Made by a program: the position numbers and the translations under genes
Source of the DNA: Mycobacterium neglectum
Lineage (GTDB): Bacteria > Actinomycetota > Actinomycetes > Mycobacteriales > Mycobacteriaceae
Reading direction: 5' to 3'
Assembly: GCF_002591975.1 (NCBI RefSeq)
Contig: NZ_NVQE01000017.1
Span: 52,369 to 116,368, forward strand
DNA length: 64,000 bases
Shown here: positions 8,328 to 16,762 of the stretch, piece by piece
Layout of the letters: every line of letters starts with the position of its first letter
Position numbering within the stretch: the stretch's first letter is position 1
Notes under the pieces: model-generated
Told to the model about the DNA's origin: nothing
Seen by the model: only the letters and a program-made list of their open reading frames with translations
Databases searched by the model: none

Positions 8328-8864
8328 GTGCTGAACCGAATGCTGATCGGCGTCGTTGGATCTGCGGGGGCGGCCCTCATCGGGCTGCCGGGCATCGCCA
8401 TGGCCCAGCCGCCGGCACCGCCATCTCCTCCGCCACCGCCCGACGTGAACGCGTACGCACCGGCGAACCTGTCCGAGTATCAGGTGATGGACAACGATTG
8501 GTACGCCTTCAAGACGCCCGACGGATTGACGTGTGTGTTGCAGCGCAATGGTGGCTACGGCTGCAGTGGTCCGATCCCCGGGGCTCCGCAGGGCGAGAAC
8601 CTCGTCAGCGGCGGGCCCGGCGTGCCGGCGTTCTCCAGTGCGGCCGGCGATGTCTTTGCGAACCTCAATGCCAAGCCGCTGCCCGCGGGTTCGCGGGTCA
8701 GCTATCAGACGGTCAGCTGCGGCAGCGACGGGTCGGTGACGACCTGTTCGGACAGCCGCATACAGTCCGGATTCGTTCTCAGCCCCGCGGGGAGCTTCAT
8801 CATCAACGGTGGTCGCAATCCGCTGGTGGATCGTCCCGAGGGCACCAACCCGTTCATGAACTGA
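8328..8864 (+). CDS. Secreted Pro-rich conserved mycobacterial protein
   Basis: A protein of about 178 aa with a Sec signal peptide cleaved around GIAMA-QP, followed by a Pro-rich linker (PPAPPSPPPPP). The compact domain behind it carries four Cys (LTCVL, YGCSG, VSCGS and TTCSD), likely two disulfides. The function is unknown. GTG 8328 was preferred over the in-frame GTG 8322 because TAGGGT (8316-8321) resembles a -10 box 6 nt upstream; ATG 8340 is also possible. It is convergent with gpsA, with 10 nt between stops. Export and the disulfide layout are inferred from sequence only. Confidence 0.75.
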   Translation: MLNRMLIGVVGSAGAALIGLPGIAMAQPPAPPSPPPPPDVNAYAPANLSEYQVMDNDWYAFKTPDGLTCVLQRNGGYGCSGPIPGAPQGENLVSGGPGVPAFSSAAGDVFANLNAKPLPAGSRVSYQTVSCGSDGSVTTCSDSRIQSGFVLSPAGSFIINGGRNPLVDRPEGTNPFMN

Positions 8865-8874
8865 TCGGCTGGGC

Positions 8875-9900
8875 TCAGAATCCCGACCCGTGCACCTCAT
8901 GGCCGGGCTTCTCGGCGGCCAGGCCGCGGTATGCCTGTTCGACGGTGGAACCGTGGTTGACGACGGCATCGACCTCGCGGGCAATAGGCATTGAGATGCC
9001 GTACTTTTCGGCGAATTCCATGATCACGCTCGCGGCCTTCACGCCCTCGGCGACCTGATTCATCGAGGAGATGATCTCCTCGATCGACTTGCCGGAACCG
9101 AGTTGCTCGCCGACGTGGCGGTTGCGACTGCGTTGGCTGGTGCATGTGACGATGAGGTCGCCCATACCGGCCAGGCCCGCGAAAGTGTCGCGGTGACCGC
9201 CCATCGCTTCGCCGAGCTTCGACATCTCACGCAAGGCGCGGGCGATCACCATCGCGCGGGTATTTTCGCCGATGCCAAGGGAATAGCCCATCCCGACCGC
9301 GATCGCGTACACATTCTTGAGTGCGCCCGCCATCTCCACCCCGACGACGTCATCGGTGGTGTAGGTCCGAAATCGCTTCGTGCGGAACAGATTTCCGAGG
9401 TTCGCCGCGAGACTCTGGTCGGGCATCGCGAGCACCGCGGCGGCGGCGTAACCTTCGGCCACCTCTCGCGCGATGTTCGGTCCGGCCAGGATGCCCGCCG
9501 GGTGACCGGGCAGCACCTCGTTGACGATCTGGCTCATCCGGGAGTTTGTGCCCTGCTCGAGGCCCTTCACCAGGGACACCACCGGCACCCACGGCCGTAG
9601 TTCCTTGGCCAGGTGCTCGAGTACGCCGCGGAACCCATGCGACGGCACACCCATCACGACGACGTCCGCGCACTCGGCGGCCTCGGAGAAGTCGGTAGTG
9701 GCCTCCAGCGTCGGCGACAGCTCGACCTCGTTGCCGAGGTACTTGGTGTTGCGGTGCTTCTCGTTGATGTCGTTGGCGGTCTCCTCGGACCGCACCCACT
9801 GCAGCGTTGGCCCGCGTCGGGCGCAGATGGACGCCACTGTGGTGCCCCAGGAGCCTCCACCGAGGACGACGACTTTGGGTTCGCGTTGCGAGGGTGCCAT
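8875..9900 (-). CDS. gpsA: Glycerol-3-phosphate dehydrogenase [NAD(P)+], GpsA
   Basis: A 341-aa cytoplasmic enzyme that reduces dihydroxyacetone phosphate to sn-glycerol-3-phosphate for phospholipid synthesis. The N-terminal NAD(P) motif GGGSWG is followed by the family signatures GPNIAREVAEG and a catalytic-lysine region VEMAGALKNVYAIA. ETAND and GMGDLIVTC are also typical. ATG 9900 was chosen because the protein then begins 10 residues before the nucleotide fold and matches the 341-residue length of the M. tuberculosis gene Rv0564c. The longer open frame to 10251 is an antisense artefact of the neighbouring gene. Confidence 0.95.
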   Translation of the reverse strand: MAPSQREPKVVVLGGGSWGTTVASICARRGPTLQWVRSEETANDINEKHRNTKYLGNEVELSPTLEATTDFSEAAECADVVVMGVPSHGFRGVLEHLAKELRPWVPVVSLVKGLEQGTNSRMSQIVNEVLPGHPAGILAGPNIAREVAEGYAAAAVLAMPDQSLAANLGNLFRTKRFRTYTTDDVVGVEMAGALKNVYAIAVGMGYSLGIGENTRAMVIARALREMSKLGEAMGGHRDTFAGLAGMGDLIVTCTSQRSRNRHVGEQLGSGKSIEEIISSMNQVAEGVKAASVIMEFAEKYGISMPIAREVDAVVNHGSTVEQAYRGLAAEKPGHEVHGSGF

Positions 9901-9938
9901 GCAGCCCAGCGTATGACTGTGGGCGAGCTGCGCGGACC

Positions 9939-9963
9939 GGTTTGTAGCGAACGCATGTGGGTA
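9939..9963 (+). promoter_or_regulatory. SigF-type promoter GGTTT-N15-GGGTA
   Basis: GGTTT (9939-9943) and GGGTA (9959-9963) are separated by 15 nt, a close match to the mycobacterial SigF consensus. It points towards the transglutaminase-like gene at 10076 and would give a 5' leader of about 105 nt. The site lies outside any coding sequence, upstream of gpsA and in the opposite direction. Confidence 0.55.
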
Positions 9964-10075
9964 AATGTCGTGCCAGAGGTGAGACGTCGACACTTTCGGC
10001 GCCATTACCCCCATCACCGGGCCGGCACTGTCGCACGGCTCGCAAATTCTGATCGAGAGGCGCATCATCAGCACC

Positions 10076-10879
10076 ATGAAGCGAGACGTGAGCGCAGAGC
10101 TCGAAGTCGCGATCACCGCGCCCACCGAACTGGAGTTCCAGATCGCCGTCGCGCCGCACCCCAATGCCAAAGTGTCGGAGTCGTTGTCCTTCGTTCTGGA
10201 TGGAAAACCAGTGCAGCCCTTGGAGATAAGCGGAACGCATGGGAACCGCATCCATAAGTTGCAGGTGCCGGGCGGGGTGCTGAAGGTCGACTACGCGGCC
10301 ACCGTCACCGGACGCACCGAGCCGGCGCCAGTGACCGAGTACGACCAGTCCATGTACCTCCGCCCGAGTCGGTACGCGGAGTCCGATAAGTTCTTCGGCT
10401 TCGCGGCAACGGAATTCGGCAAGTATGTCGATTCGGAGACTCTGCTGGAGAGGGTGTCCTCATGGGTGGGGACGCGGCTGAGCTACGTGCCGGGATCCAG
10501 TGACCCGATCGATGGGGCGGCCGATACCTTGCTCGCAGGCACCGGTGTCTGCCGTGACTACGCCCACCTGGTGGTGGCGCTACTGAGGGCCGTCTTCGTA
10601 CCGGCCCGCCTCGTTTCGGTGTATGCGCCGGGGTTGTACCCGATGGACTTTCACGCCGTGGCCGAGGCGTTCGTCGACGGACAGTGGCGGGTCGTCGACG
10701 CGACACTGCTGGCGCCGCGGCAGAGTCTGGTTCGCATCGCCACCGGCCGCGATGCCGCCGACACCGCCTTCTTGGACAACCACAAGGGTGGAATCAACCT
10801 CAACTGGATGACGGTGACCGCCGTCGTGGACGGCGACCTGCCCTCGGATCACATCGACGAGTTGGTGTCGATCTGCTAG
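10076..10879 (+). CDS. Transglutaminase-like cysteine peptidase superfamily protein
   Basis: A 267-aa protein with a transglutaminase-core fold. The Cys-His-Asp triad is visible as C159 (GVCRDYAH), H193 (DFHAVAEAF) and D208 (RVVDAT). The N-terminal about 100 residues form a beta-rich domain typical of bacterial transglutaminase-like proteins. No signal peptide is seen, so it is probably cytoplasmic. It could act as a protease or amide hydrolase; the substrate is unknown. The SigF-type promoter at 9939-9963 suggests stress or stationary-phase expression, which is inference. It converges with yajQ, with 1 nt between stop codons. Confidence 0.85.
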   Translation: MKRDVSAELEVAITAPTELEFQIAVAPHPNAKVSESLSFVLDGKPVQPLEISGTHGNRIHKLQVPGGVLKVDYAATVTGRTEPAPVTEYDQSMYLRPSRYAESDKFFGFAATEFGKYVDSETLLERVSSWVGTRLSYVPGSSDPIDGAADTLLAGTGVCRDYAHLVVALLRAVFVPARLVSVYAPGLYPMDFHAVAEAFVDGQWRVVDATLLAPRQSLVRIATGRDAADTAFLDNHKGGINLNWMTVTAVVDGDLPSDHIDELVSIC

Positions 10880-10880
10880 A

Positions 10881-11372
10881 TCAGCGGTAGTTGACGAACT
10901 GCAGCGCAACCTCGAGGTCGGCGCCCTTGAGCAACGCCTGAACCGTCTGCAGATCATCACGCTTCTTCGAAGAGACCCGGATCTCCTCGCCCTGGATCTG
11001 GGCCTTGACGCCCTTGGGGCCCTCGTCGCGGATGATCTTGGTGATCTTCTTGGCGTCCTCGCTGCTGATGCCCTGTTTGATCTGGCCGCTGACCTTGTAG
11101 GTCTTGCCCGAGGCCTGCGGCTCGCCCGCGTCGAAGGCCTTCATCGAGATATCGCGGCGGATCAGCTTCTCCTTGAAGACGTCGATCGCCGCCTTGACCC
11201 GCTCCTCGGTCGAGGACGTGATCACGACGGTCTCCTCGCCCTGCCAGGCGATGGACGTGTCGGTGCCGCGGAAGTCGTAGCGGGTGGACAGCTCCTTGGC
11301 TGCCTGGTTCAGTGCGTTGTCGGCCTCTTGACGGTCGACCTTGCTCACGATGTCGAATGATGAATCCGCCAT
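10881..11372 (-). CDS. yajQ: YajQ family nucleotide-binding protein (UPF0234)
   Basis: A 163-aa cytoplasmic protein of the YajQ/DUF520 family, whose members bind nucleotides; in Xanthomonas one is a cyclic-di-GMP effector. The N-terminal [16 protein letters not shown] and the segments TRYDFRGT and SKKRDDLQ are diagnostic. ATG 11372 was chosen because a strong GAGGAGG lies about 10 nt upstream and the conserved N-terminus begins there. The longer frame to 11420 lacks support. Synteny with the Rv0566c block is retained. The role in mycobacteria is not established. Confidence 0.93.
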   Translation of the reverse strand: MADSSFDIVSKVDRQEADNALNQAAKELSTRYDFRGTDTSIAWQGEETVVITSSTEERVKAAIDVFKEKLIRRDISMKAFDAGEPQASGKTYKVSGQIKQGISSEDAKKITKIIRDEGPKGVKAQIQGEEIRVSSKKRDDLQTVQALLKGADLEVALQFVNYR

Positions 11373-11475
11373 TGGACTCGGTCCTCCTCGATATCTAGTG
11401 CGTTTTCGTCTTAGCACCATCCTCGTTGTACCCTGCTATTCGCACCAAACCGGTACCCGGGGGGTGCAGCACCCA

Positions 11476-11558
11476 GGCAGGTTGCCCGAGCGGCCAATGG
11501 GAGCGGACTGTAAATCCGTCGGCTAACGCCTACACAGGTTCGAATCCTGTACCTGCCA
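11476..11558 (+). tRNA. tRNA-Tyr (anticodon GTA)
   Basis: An 83-nt class II tRNA. The acceptor arms GGCAGGT (11476-11482) and ACCTGCC (11551-11557) pair fully, with discriminator A at 11558. The anticodon GTA is at 11510-11512 in loop CTGTAAA. A long variable arm, as expected for bacterial tRNA-Tyr, precedes the T-arm ACAGG-TTCGAAT-CCTGT. The genomic sequence continues CC rather than a full CCA after the discriminator, so the CCA end would be completed enzymatically. Confidence 0.97.
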
Positions 11559-11702
11559 CCCTGTGGTGTCGCAAGACAGCGCAAGAGCCGCGGACCTGAT
11601 GCGGGTCCGCGGCTGTTGCGTTTGAGGCCCGGAACGGTCGCGACTTCCTGCCGACCACAGCCTTCGAGTTTCCGTGCGGCCGGCGACGGCGTCACGGGCC
11701 GC

Positions 11703-12488
11703 CTACGACAAGTGCCGGATGACTTGCTTCAGCGGTTCTGAGGACGTCCCGATGTCACCGAGAAATGGATGTGAGAGCTCCAAAACGAGAAACAAGTTCA
11801 CAGCCACCAGCACACCCAGGATTGCCACCATCGAGTAGTGGGTGGAGGGTTTCTCGACGTCGTAAATGATGGCGCAGGCCAGCAGCAGGCCACTGGTCAG
11901 CCAAATGACCGCCCAGAGGGACCAAGGCGGGCCGACATCCGTGCGCGCCTGCAGTACGCGCTGCGTGCGCGCCTGGCTGAGGCTGTCGAGATTACTGAAG
12001 GAGGTTGCGAGCAAAGTCTTCTGTGCGTCGGTGCGCGCTTGCACGTGCTCAAAGGCGGAATAGAGCCGCATCAACGCCTCGTCAGCGGCGGGGTGCGAGC
12101 CGCCCTTTGCATTTTCGCTCCACTCGACTAGTGCTGCCTGCTCGTATTCGAGCAGGGCCTTCTGAATCTCGTCGCGGGCAGGCTGGTCGAATACCGCGGC
12201 ATTCATGGCCAGCTGCACGCCCGCCGCTCCCTCGGCCCGCGCTCTTCCGTCCGCATCGCCGATCTGTCCCCACATTGCGGAGACGACGAAGCCAAGGAAG
12301 AACGCGAACACGAAGCCGATCACGCCGAAGGCGAACTTGATGACATCGTTGTGCTCTTCACCCTTGAGGCTGGGGAACTTGCGGCGTACGAATGTTTGAA
12401 CGAGCACTGCTCCGCCTGCGACGACAACGGTGATTCCCAGCAATAGCAACCACGACGGAATGTTGATAACAAGCCATTGACTAATCAT
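11703..12488 (-). CDS. DUF4239 / bestrophin-like membrane protein
   Basis: A 261-aa integral membrane protein. Two transmembrane helices lie near the N-terminus (about 11-33 and 50-72) and two near the C-terminus (about 190-210 and 220-240). Between them is a central soluble Ala/Gln/Arg-rich helical region of about 110 residues. This 2+soluble+2 layout and the FAFGVIGFVFAFFLGFVV segment match the DUF4239 (bestrophin-like) family. The function is unknown; a channel role is suggested only by the remote family name. It stands alone, 144 nt downstream of the tRNA on the opposite strand. Confidence 0.78.
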   Translation of the reverse strand: MISQWLVINIPSWLLLLGITVVVAGGAVLVQTFVRRKFPSLKGEEHNDVIKFAFGVIGFVFAFFLGFVVSAMWGQIGDADGRARAEGAAGVQLAMNAAVFDQPARDEIQKALLEYEQAALVEWSENAKGGSHPAADEALMRLYSAFEHVQARTDAQKTLLATSFSNLDSLSQARTQRVLQARTDVGPPWSLWAVIWLTSGLLLACAIIYDVEKPSTHYSMVAILGVLVAVNLFLVLELSHPFLGDIGTSSEPLKQVIRHLS

Positions 12489-12507
12489 TCGGCCCCCTAA
12501 GACGACA

Positions 12508-12529
12508 CGCGCCCGGCTACTCGGGCGCG
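12508..12529 (-). terminator. GC-rich hairpin downstream of arsR
   Basis: The 8-bp stem CGCGCCCG (12508-12515) / CGGGCGCG (12522-12529) has a 6-nt loop. It lies about 110 nt past the arsR stop on the minus strand and just upstream of the DUF4239 gene. It is a candidate terminator; a perfect stem but no U-tract. Confidence 0.4.
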
Positions 12530-12637
12530 CGGTTGCCTGCTCACGTAGATGGCGGGCGTCTCGACTGTAGGAGTCCCTCGCGATTGTGGCCGTGCGAATG
12601 GGAATGACGACCCCGGGGAGAGGAGCGTTGGGCCGTT

Positions 12638-12997
12638 CTAGGTACAGCAGTTGGGGTCAAGCACGACGCACAACGCACCGACCGCATCGCGGTGCGGCCG
12701 ATGGTAGACGTTCATCCCTCGGCGGTCGGATTCGACGAGGCCGGCACGCCGAAGCTGACTGAGGTGGTGACTGACGGTTGATTCGCTCAAGCCCAACGCT
12801 TTCGACAAGTCGCCGCTGTTCTCTTCGCCGGTAGAAGAACTGAACAGGTAGGACATGATCTTCACGCGCGCAGGATCGCCAAGGGCCTTGAGGCGTAGGG
12901 CGACATGCAGCGCGTCTTCGTCACTCATCGGGCCGGCGGCAACAGGTGCACAGCAGACCGGCGCAGACATGTCGATCGTCGGCAGCGTCTTGGGCAT
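12638..12997 (-). CDS. arsR: ArsR-family metalloid-responsive repressor
   Basis: A 119-aa winged-helix repressor. The recognition helix region LGLSESTVSHHLSQLRRAGLV is typical of ArsR/SmtB proteins. An N-terminal vicinal pair Cys15-Cys16 (PVCCAP) matches the As(III)-binding pair known from Corynebacterium glutamicum ArsR1. Further Cys occur near the C-terminus (C110 and the final NCCT), while the third ligand at about residue 55 is Ser here, so the third As ligand may be different. It is divergent from arsI across a 102-nt gap with a long inverted repeat. ATG 12997 was chosen over the adjacent GTG. Confidence 0.9.
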   Translation of the reverse strand: MPKTLPTIDMSAPVCCAPVAAGPMSDEDALHVALRLKALGDPARVKIMSYLFSSSTGEENSGDLSKALGLSESTVSHHLSQLRRAGLVESDRRGMNVYHRPHRDAVGALCVVLDPNCCT

Positions 12998-13020
12998 CAC
13001 ACCATGGTGCCACGGATCTT

Positions 13021-13075
13021 GACATATATCAAAAAGGTGGCATGCTCAGGTCAGCGCGCAACTTCGATATATGTC
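13021..13075. promoter_or_regulatory. Inverted-repeat operator pair between arsR and arsI
   Basis: GACATATATC (13021-13030) and GATATATGTC (13066-13075) are perfect 10-bp inverted copies 35 nt apart. The first extends to GACATATATCAA and the second to TTCGATATATGTC. Each arm contains a TATATG that could be the -10 of the promoter reading towards the nearer gene. Two half-operators covering both divergent promoters would let ArsR co-repress itself and arsI. Confidence 0.6.
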
Positions 13076-13099
13076 TCACAGGTAGAGAGGATCAAAACC

Positions 13100-13570
13100 A
13101 TGTCCCGGATGCAGTTAGCACTAAACGTCGACGATCTCGACGAGGCGGTCAGCTTTTACTCCAAGCTCTTCAACACCGAACCGGCGAAGCTCAAAGAGGG
13201 CTACGCCAACTTTGCGGTCACCGAGCCGCCGCTCAAGCTCGTGTTGCTCGAAAACCCCGGCAAGGGAGGCACCATCAATCACCTCGGCGTCGAGGTCGGT
13301 TCCAGCGAGCAGGTGCACGCCGAAATTGCCCGGCTGAGCGGCGAAGGACTGTTCACCGACGAAGAAATCGGCACGACGTGCTGCTTCGCCACCCAGGACA
13401 AGGTCTGGGTAACGGGCCCGGCTGGCGAGAAGTGGGAGGTCTACACGGTGTTGGCCGACTCGGAGACGTTCGGGTCCAGTCCGCAACATCTGGATCCAAA
13501 CCAGGACGGCGGGACATGTTGTGGAGGACAGGTCGCCGACCGGGCAGACGCCGACGCGTCCTGCTGCTGA
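13100..13570 (+). CDS. arsI: ArsI-type C-As lyase / CadI, vicinal-oxygen-chelate dioxygenase
   Basis: A 156-aa glyoxalase-fold (VOC) protein. ArsI uses Fe(II) and O2 to cleave the carbon-arsenic bond of trivalent organoarsenicals; the close M. tuberculosis relative is CadI (Rv2641). Metal ligands fit Gln5, His61 and Glu113, and the substrate-binding vicinal pair Cys94-Cys95 is in TTCCFATQDKVWV. The last 25 residues add TCCGG and a terminal SCC, extra thiol pairs outside the catalytic domain. It is divergent from arsR with the shared operator. Organoarsenical lyase versus cadmium-induced protein of unknown activity cannot be settled here; the vicinal Cys pair favours lyase. Confidence 0.9.
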   Translation: MSRMQLALNVDDLDEAVSFYSKLFNTEPAKLKEGYANFAVTEPPLKLVLLENPGKGGTINHLGVEVGSSEQVHAEIARLSGEGLFTDEEIGTTCCFATQDKVWVTGPAGEKWEVYTVLADSETFGSSPQHLDPNQDGGTCCGGQVADRADADASCC

Positions 13571-13583
13571 TCACCACGCGTTC

Positions 13584-13615
13584 GAGACCGGCGGGCACCC
13601 CTCCTCGCCGGCCTC
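13584..13615 (+). terminator. Hairpin after arsI
   Basis: GAGACCGGC (13584-13592) and GCCGGCCTC (13607-13615) form a 9-bp stem with one mismatch, 13 nt after the arsI stop. It is a plausible terminator of the arsI transcript, but weak on its own. Confidence 0.35.
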
Positions 13616-13694
13616 GGCGTGCGCAGATCCTTTGCGCCGCAGCTATGTTGGCAACGCCCGGCATGCCACGGCCCTACTGGTAGAGAGGGCAGAA

Positions 13695-14129
13695 TCAGGC
13701 GACGCGGCGATCCGAGAGGGTGTGGCCAGGCGCGGCGGCGGTCGAGCGGCGGTAGCCACTGAGCAAGTTGAACTTGATCGCGAATGCCTGCGCGGCTCCG
13801 CTGGCACCGTACGTATACGGCCGCGAGCGATGGATGTCTTGGCCCGCGTTCTCGATGGTGAGGTGGACCTCGTCGTCAGTCACCTGGCCCGACGAGCTGG
13901 TGACGTCGACCTTGGCATGGAGCCCGTTAAGCGGGAGTCGTTGGGCATTGTGGCGGGACCCGACGATGAGTGCAGAGTCGGTCAACCGCAGGTCGTCCCA
14001 GGACATCAGGACGCCGTCTGCGTGATCCCGTCGGCGCTGAATGCGCTCGACGACGACCGCGATGGCCATGATTATCAGCAGCGGCGCAACGATCGCCATG
14101 ATCAATGCCGGACTCAATTTCGGGTCCAT
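13695..14129 (-). CDS. Hypothetical single-pass membrane protein
   Basis: A 144-aa protein with an N-terminal transmembrane helix (about residues 7-27, ALIMAIVAPLLIIMAIAVVV) followed by a basic ERIQRRRDH stretch and a soluble beta-rich domain. The latter contains MSWDDLRLTDSALIVG, LNGLHAKVDV and DEVHLTIENAG, resembling small actinobacterial membrane-anchored domains with a PH-like beta pattern. That fold is speculation. It stands alone, with 124 nt on the arsI side. No functional assignment is possible. Confidence 0.55.
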   Translation of the reverse strand: MDPKLSPALIMAIVAPLLIIMAIAVVVERIQRRRDHADGVLMSWDDLRLTDSALIVGSRHNAQRLPLNGLHAKVDVTSSSGQVTDDEVHLTIENAGQDIHRSRPYTYGASGAAQAFAIKFNLLSGYRRSTAAAPGHTLSDRRVA

Positions 14130-14478
14130 CCCATTCCCCCCTCAAGTGGATCTCCCGGTCCAGATGAATTCAACCTTTCGGTGATATCCATCACACCATC
14201 CACCAGTGGCGGTGTTCCCCGAATCGGCAAACTTCAATCAGAAATCTGAAAAAAAGTTGGGAGATTCCTGCGAAGGCCGGATCCAGGCGCGGGGGTTCGG
14301 ACCCAATGTGCCGCAACATGATTAACACGCGTCACATTGCTAACAACTGTCCCGCTGCTCACTTTGCGTGGAATGTGGCAGCGCATTCCACCCCGGGGTG
14401 GCCTACAGCGGATCGGCGCGCCCTCCGAACCGTTCTGCTGACACTCAATTCGGAGCCCAGGACTATATCCTCGGCGAA
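14130..14478. other. Intergenic region with divergent upstream sequences
   Basis: This 349-nt stretch between two divergent genes contains no convincing open frame. It is locally A/T-richer (around 14230-14260 and 14315-14345) than its surroundings, as expected for promoters. Candidate -10-like sequences can be found near 14330-14345 but no -35 matches convincingly, so none is called. Confidence 0.4.
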
Positions 14479-15624
14479 ATGGTGACTAGTCGCGGTGCGG
14501 CAACGGTCAGAAGGTGGCCGACACTGCTCGCGGTTGTGCTGTTGGTCGGAGCGTGCGCTGACGGGCGCGATGCCGCACAAACACACCCACCACCAAGGCA
14601 AGAGACCACGGTGGGAGCCACCGGCGCGGCGGAGGTGGACCCCGATCTCGCCGCCCGCAGCCAAAGCGCGCTCGACGGCGCTATCAAGGCCGACGAGCCT
14701 GGATGCTCCGCCGCGGTCGGGTTCGAAGGAGACGTGGTGTGGGCGGGAGCTCGCGGCCTCGCCGATCTCACAACGGGCGCGGAAATCACGACAGACACCA
14801 CCTTCGACATCGCTTCGGTGTCAAAACAATTCACCGCTGCCGCGATCCTGCTGCTGGCCCAGAACGGAAAACTGTCGCTCGACGACTCGCTGGCCACCTA
14901 CGTGCCCGGGCTACCCGCGTGGGCCGAAACCGTGACTGTCGCACAGGTGATGAACCAAACCAGCGGCATCCCCGACTACATCGGCCTGCTGGAGGACGAG
15001 GGATACGAGTACAGCGATCGGACGACGCAGGAGCAGGCGTTGCAGGCATTGGCGAGTGCGCCGGAGTTGCAATTCGAGCCCGGTGAACGCTTCGACTATT
15101 CGAACTCCAACTACTTCTTGCTCGGCGAGATCGTGCAGCGGGTATCCGGACAACCGTTGCCCGCATTCCTGAGCGCCGAGATCTTCAAACCGCTTGATCT
15201 GGCGATGGTCATGGATTTCAGGGCGATTCCAGGCAGCGCCTTGCCGTATGAATATGACGAGGACACCCGCGAGTACAGCGTGGCGGTCACCGCCTGGGAA
15301 CAGGTCGGCGACGGCGGCGTACAAACCACACCCAGTCAACTGGTCCGGTGGGCAGACAACTACCGCACCGGCAAGGTGGGCGGCCAAGATCTTCTCGAGG
15401 CACAACTCGCAGGAGCGGCGGACACCGGAGGCGATGGTGACCGCTACGGCGCTGGAATCTTCATCCTGTCCGACGGCAGTCTCGACCACGACGGTTCCTG
15501 GGCCGGCTTCGTCACCGCATTCCACGTCAGCGCGGACCGGACCACGGCCGTCGCCGTCAGCTGCAATACCGACACCCAGGACCCGGGGGCCATCGCCGAA
15601 GAACTCGAAGGCATCTGGATATAG
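14479..15624 (+). CDS. Serine hydrolase lipoprotein (beta-lactamase class C / DD-peptidase superfamily)
   Basis: A 381-aa predicted lipoprotein with lipobox LLVGAC (Cys26). The beta-lactamase/penicillin-binding fold motifs are visible: SVSK (113-116, SxxK nucleophile and lysine), YSN (207-209) and a late HDGSWAG in the position of the third motif. It would act outside the membrane as a peptidase, esterase or beta-lactam-interacting enzyme; substrate unknown. ATG 14479 was chosen because it gives a normal lipoprotein signal; the frame is open further upstream to 14368. A paralogue of similar design lies at 55571-56806. Confidence 0.85.
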   Translation: MVTSRGAATVRRWPTLLAVVLLVGACADGRDAAQTHPPPRQETTVGATGAAEVDPDLAARSQSALDGAIKADEPGCSAAVGFEGDVVWAGARGLADLTTGAEITTDTTFDIASVSKQFTAAAILLLAQNGKLSLDDSLATYVPGLPAWAETVTVAQVMNQTSGIPDYIGLLEDEGYEYSDRTTQEQALQALASAPELQFEPGERFDYSNSNYFLLGEIVQRVSGQPLPAFLSAEIFKPLDLAMVMDFRAIPGSALPYEYDEDTREYSVAVTAWEQVGDGGVQTTPSQLVRWADNYRTGKVGGQDLLEAQLAGAADTGGDGDRYGAGIFILSDGSLDHDGSWAGFVTAFHVSADRTTAVAVSCNTDTQDPGAIAEELEGIWI

Positions 15625-15673
15625 CACCGAGGCGTACCGACATTCGGTACACCCCGGGACTACCTACTCGGGT

Positions 15674-16597
15674 CTAGTCGACCTGTTTCCACCACGAGAT
15701 GACTGCCATCAGCATGGCCGTGACCAAGGCGACGAGAACCCACAACACGAGGCCTACGTCGATCCATGCCCCCGGCGGTGGTGCGCCCGGCAGGATATTT
15801 CGGAGTGGGACGACCGCGAACAGCATCGCGGCATACCACGTCAGGAATGGCATCTGGAACGCCTTGCGCCTCGTGATCACTTGCAGCGCAGTGGTGATCG
15901 CCAGCGTCGGCAAAGTAATCAGCACAATGCAGATACCGAGGTCGAATGCGAGCGGCCCGAGTGACCGTCGCATCGTCAGCTCGGTCGCGGCTTCCGTGCC
16001 GGAGTCATTGGGCCCCGGGGGGACGTCTTCGGCATAGATGTCCCAGCCCTGCAATGCCCCTTCGAGTTCCACGCGGGCGGGCATGAACTCCCGCTCGTCG
16101 CCAGTGCCGACGAGCAGGGTGGCACTGATCGGCTCGCTCGTATACGAATCGAACGGCCAGTTGTTCACGTCACCGTCGAGGTCGAGCGTCGTGGTCTTCT
16201 CGGCGGGGGACTCGCCCGCCGGAAAGCTCAAGTCGCCCAGCGTGTTCCACGGGAACAGGCGCACCGAGATGTCGGTGTTGAGCACCTCGAGACGTTCATC
16301 GATGAGGTCGGTCTGCGGGATGACGAGCACCTTGACATCGGCTTGGTAGTCCACGGTGCGCAACGCCTTCACCGTCACCAGGACCACCGTTTCGGATCCG
16401 TCGCCGACGTCGGCGGGACCCAACTCCGTGGACGAGCCGGACAGGTACCAATAGGCGAAGAGCGTCCCGGCGTAGGCCAACAGGACGACCAGGACGACGC
16501 CGATGATGGTTCCGACGCGTCGGCCCGATTTCGGCTCGGGGGCGCCGTGACGCGAATTTCCTTGGCGCTCTGGCGCCTGCGGATTCTGGGGTTGCAC
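15674..16597 (-). CDS. DUF4436 membrane protein
   Basis: A protein of about 307 aa with one N-terminal transmembrane segment (VGTIIGVVLVVLLAYAG), a large external beta-rich domain and three C-terminal helices. The external domain has the family hallmark NWPFDSY. Layout and motif match DUF4436, common in mycobacteria, with no established function. The start is uncertain: the open frame can begin at TTG 16666, but that TTG is part of a TTGACA that resembles a -35 box, so GTG 16597 is used here. Neither start has a good Shine-Dalgarno sequence. Confidence 0.78.
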   Translation of the reverse strand: MQPQNPQAPERQGNSRHGAPEPKSGRRVGTIIGVVLVVLLAYAGTLFAYWYLSGSSTELGPADVGDGSETVVLVTVKALRTVDYQADVKVLVIPQTDLIDERLEVLNTDISVRLFPWNTLGDLSFPAGESPAEKTTTLDLDGDVNNWPFDSYTSEPISATLLVGTGDEREFMPARVELEGALQGWDIYAEDVPPGPNDSGTEAATELTMRRSLGPLAFDLGICIVLITLPTLAITTALQVITRRKAFQMPFLTWYAAMLFAVVPLRNILPGAPPPGAWIDVGLVLWVLVALVTAMLMAVISWWKQVD

Positions 16598-16637
16598 GGA
16601 CGGAATGTTATGGGCGGGCGTCGGTTCTGTCAGTGCT

Positions 16638-16666
16638 TTAGCAATTGCCGTCGACGCGAATGTCAA
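16638..16666 (-). promoter_or_regulatory. Possible promoter for the DUF4436 gene
   Basis: On the minus strand, TTGACA (16666-16661) is followed after 17 nt by TGCTAA (16643-16638). The -35 is a perfect consensus with ideal spacing; the -10 is weak. If real, it excludes TTG 16666 as start codon. Confidence 0.35.
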
Positions 16667-16762
16667 TAATCTTCGCCGTCGCGCCTGTAGACGGACTACC
16701 TGCGAGTTATCAAGATCACACCCAGGGGTCGGGCCGACCGGAAACGATGCCGACGCAACGGC

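Noticed and set aside
9901..10251. N-terminal extension of gpsA
   Set aside because: It would add about 117 residues ahead of the nucleotide-binding fold and overlaps the opposite-strand gene at 10076; the family starts just before GGGSWG.
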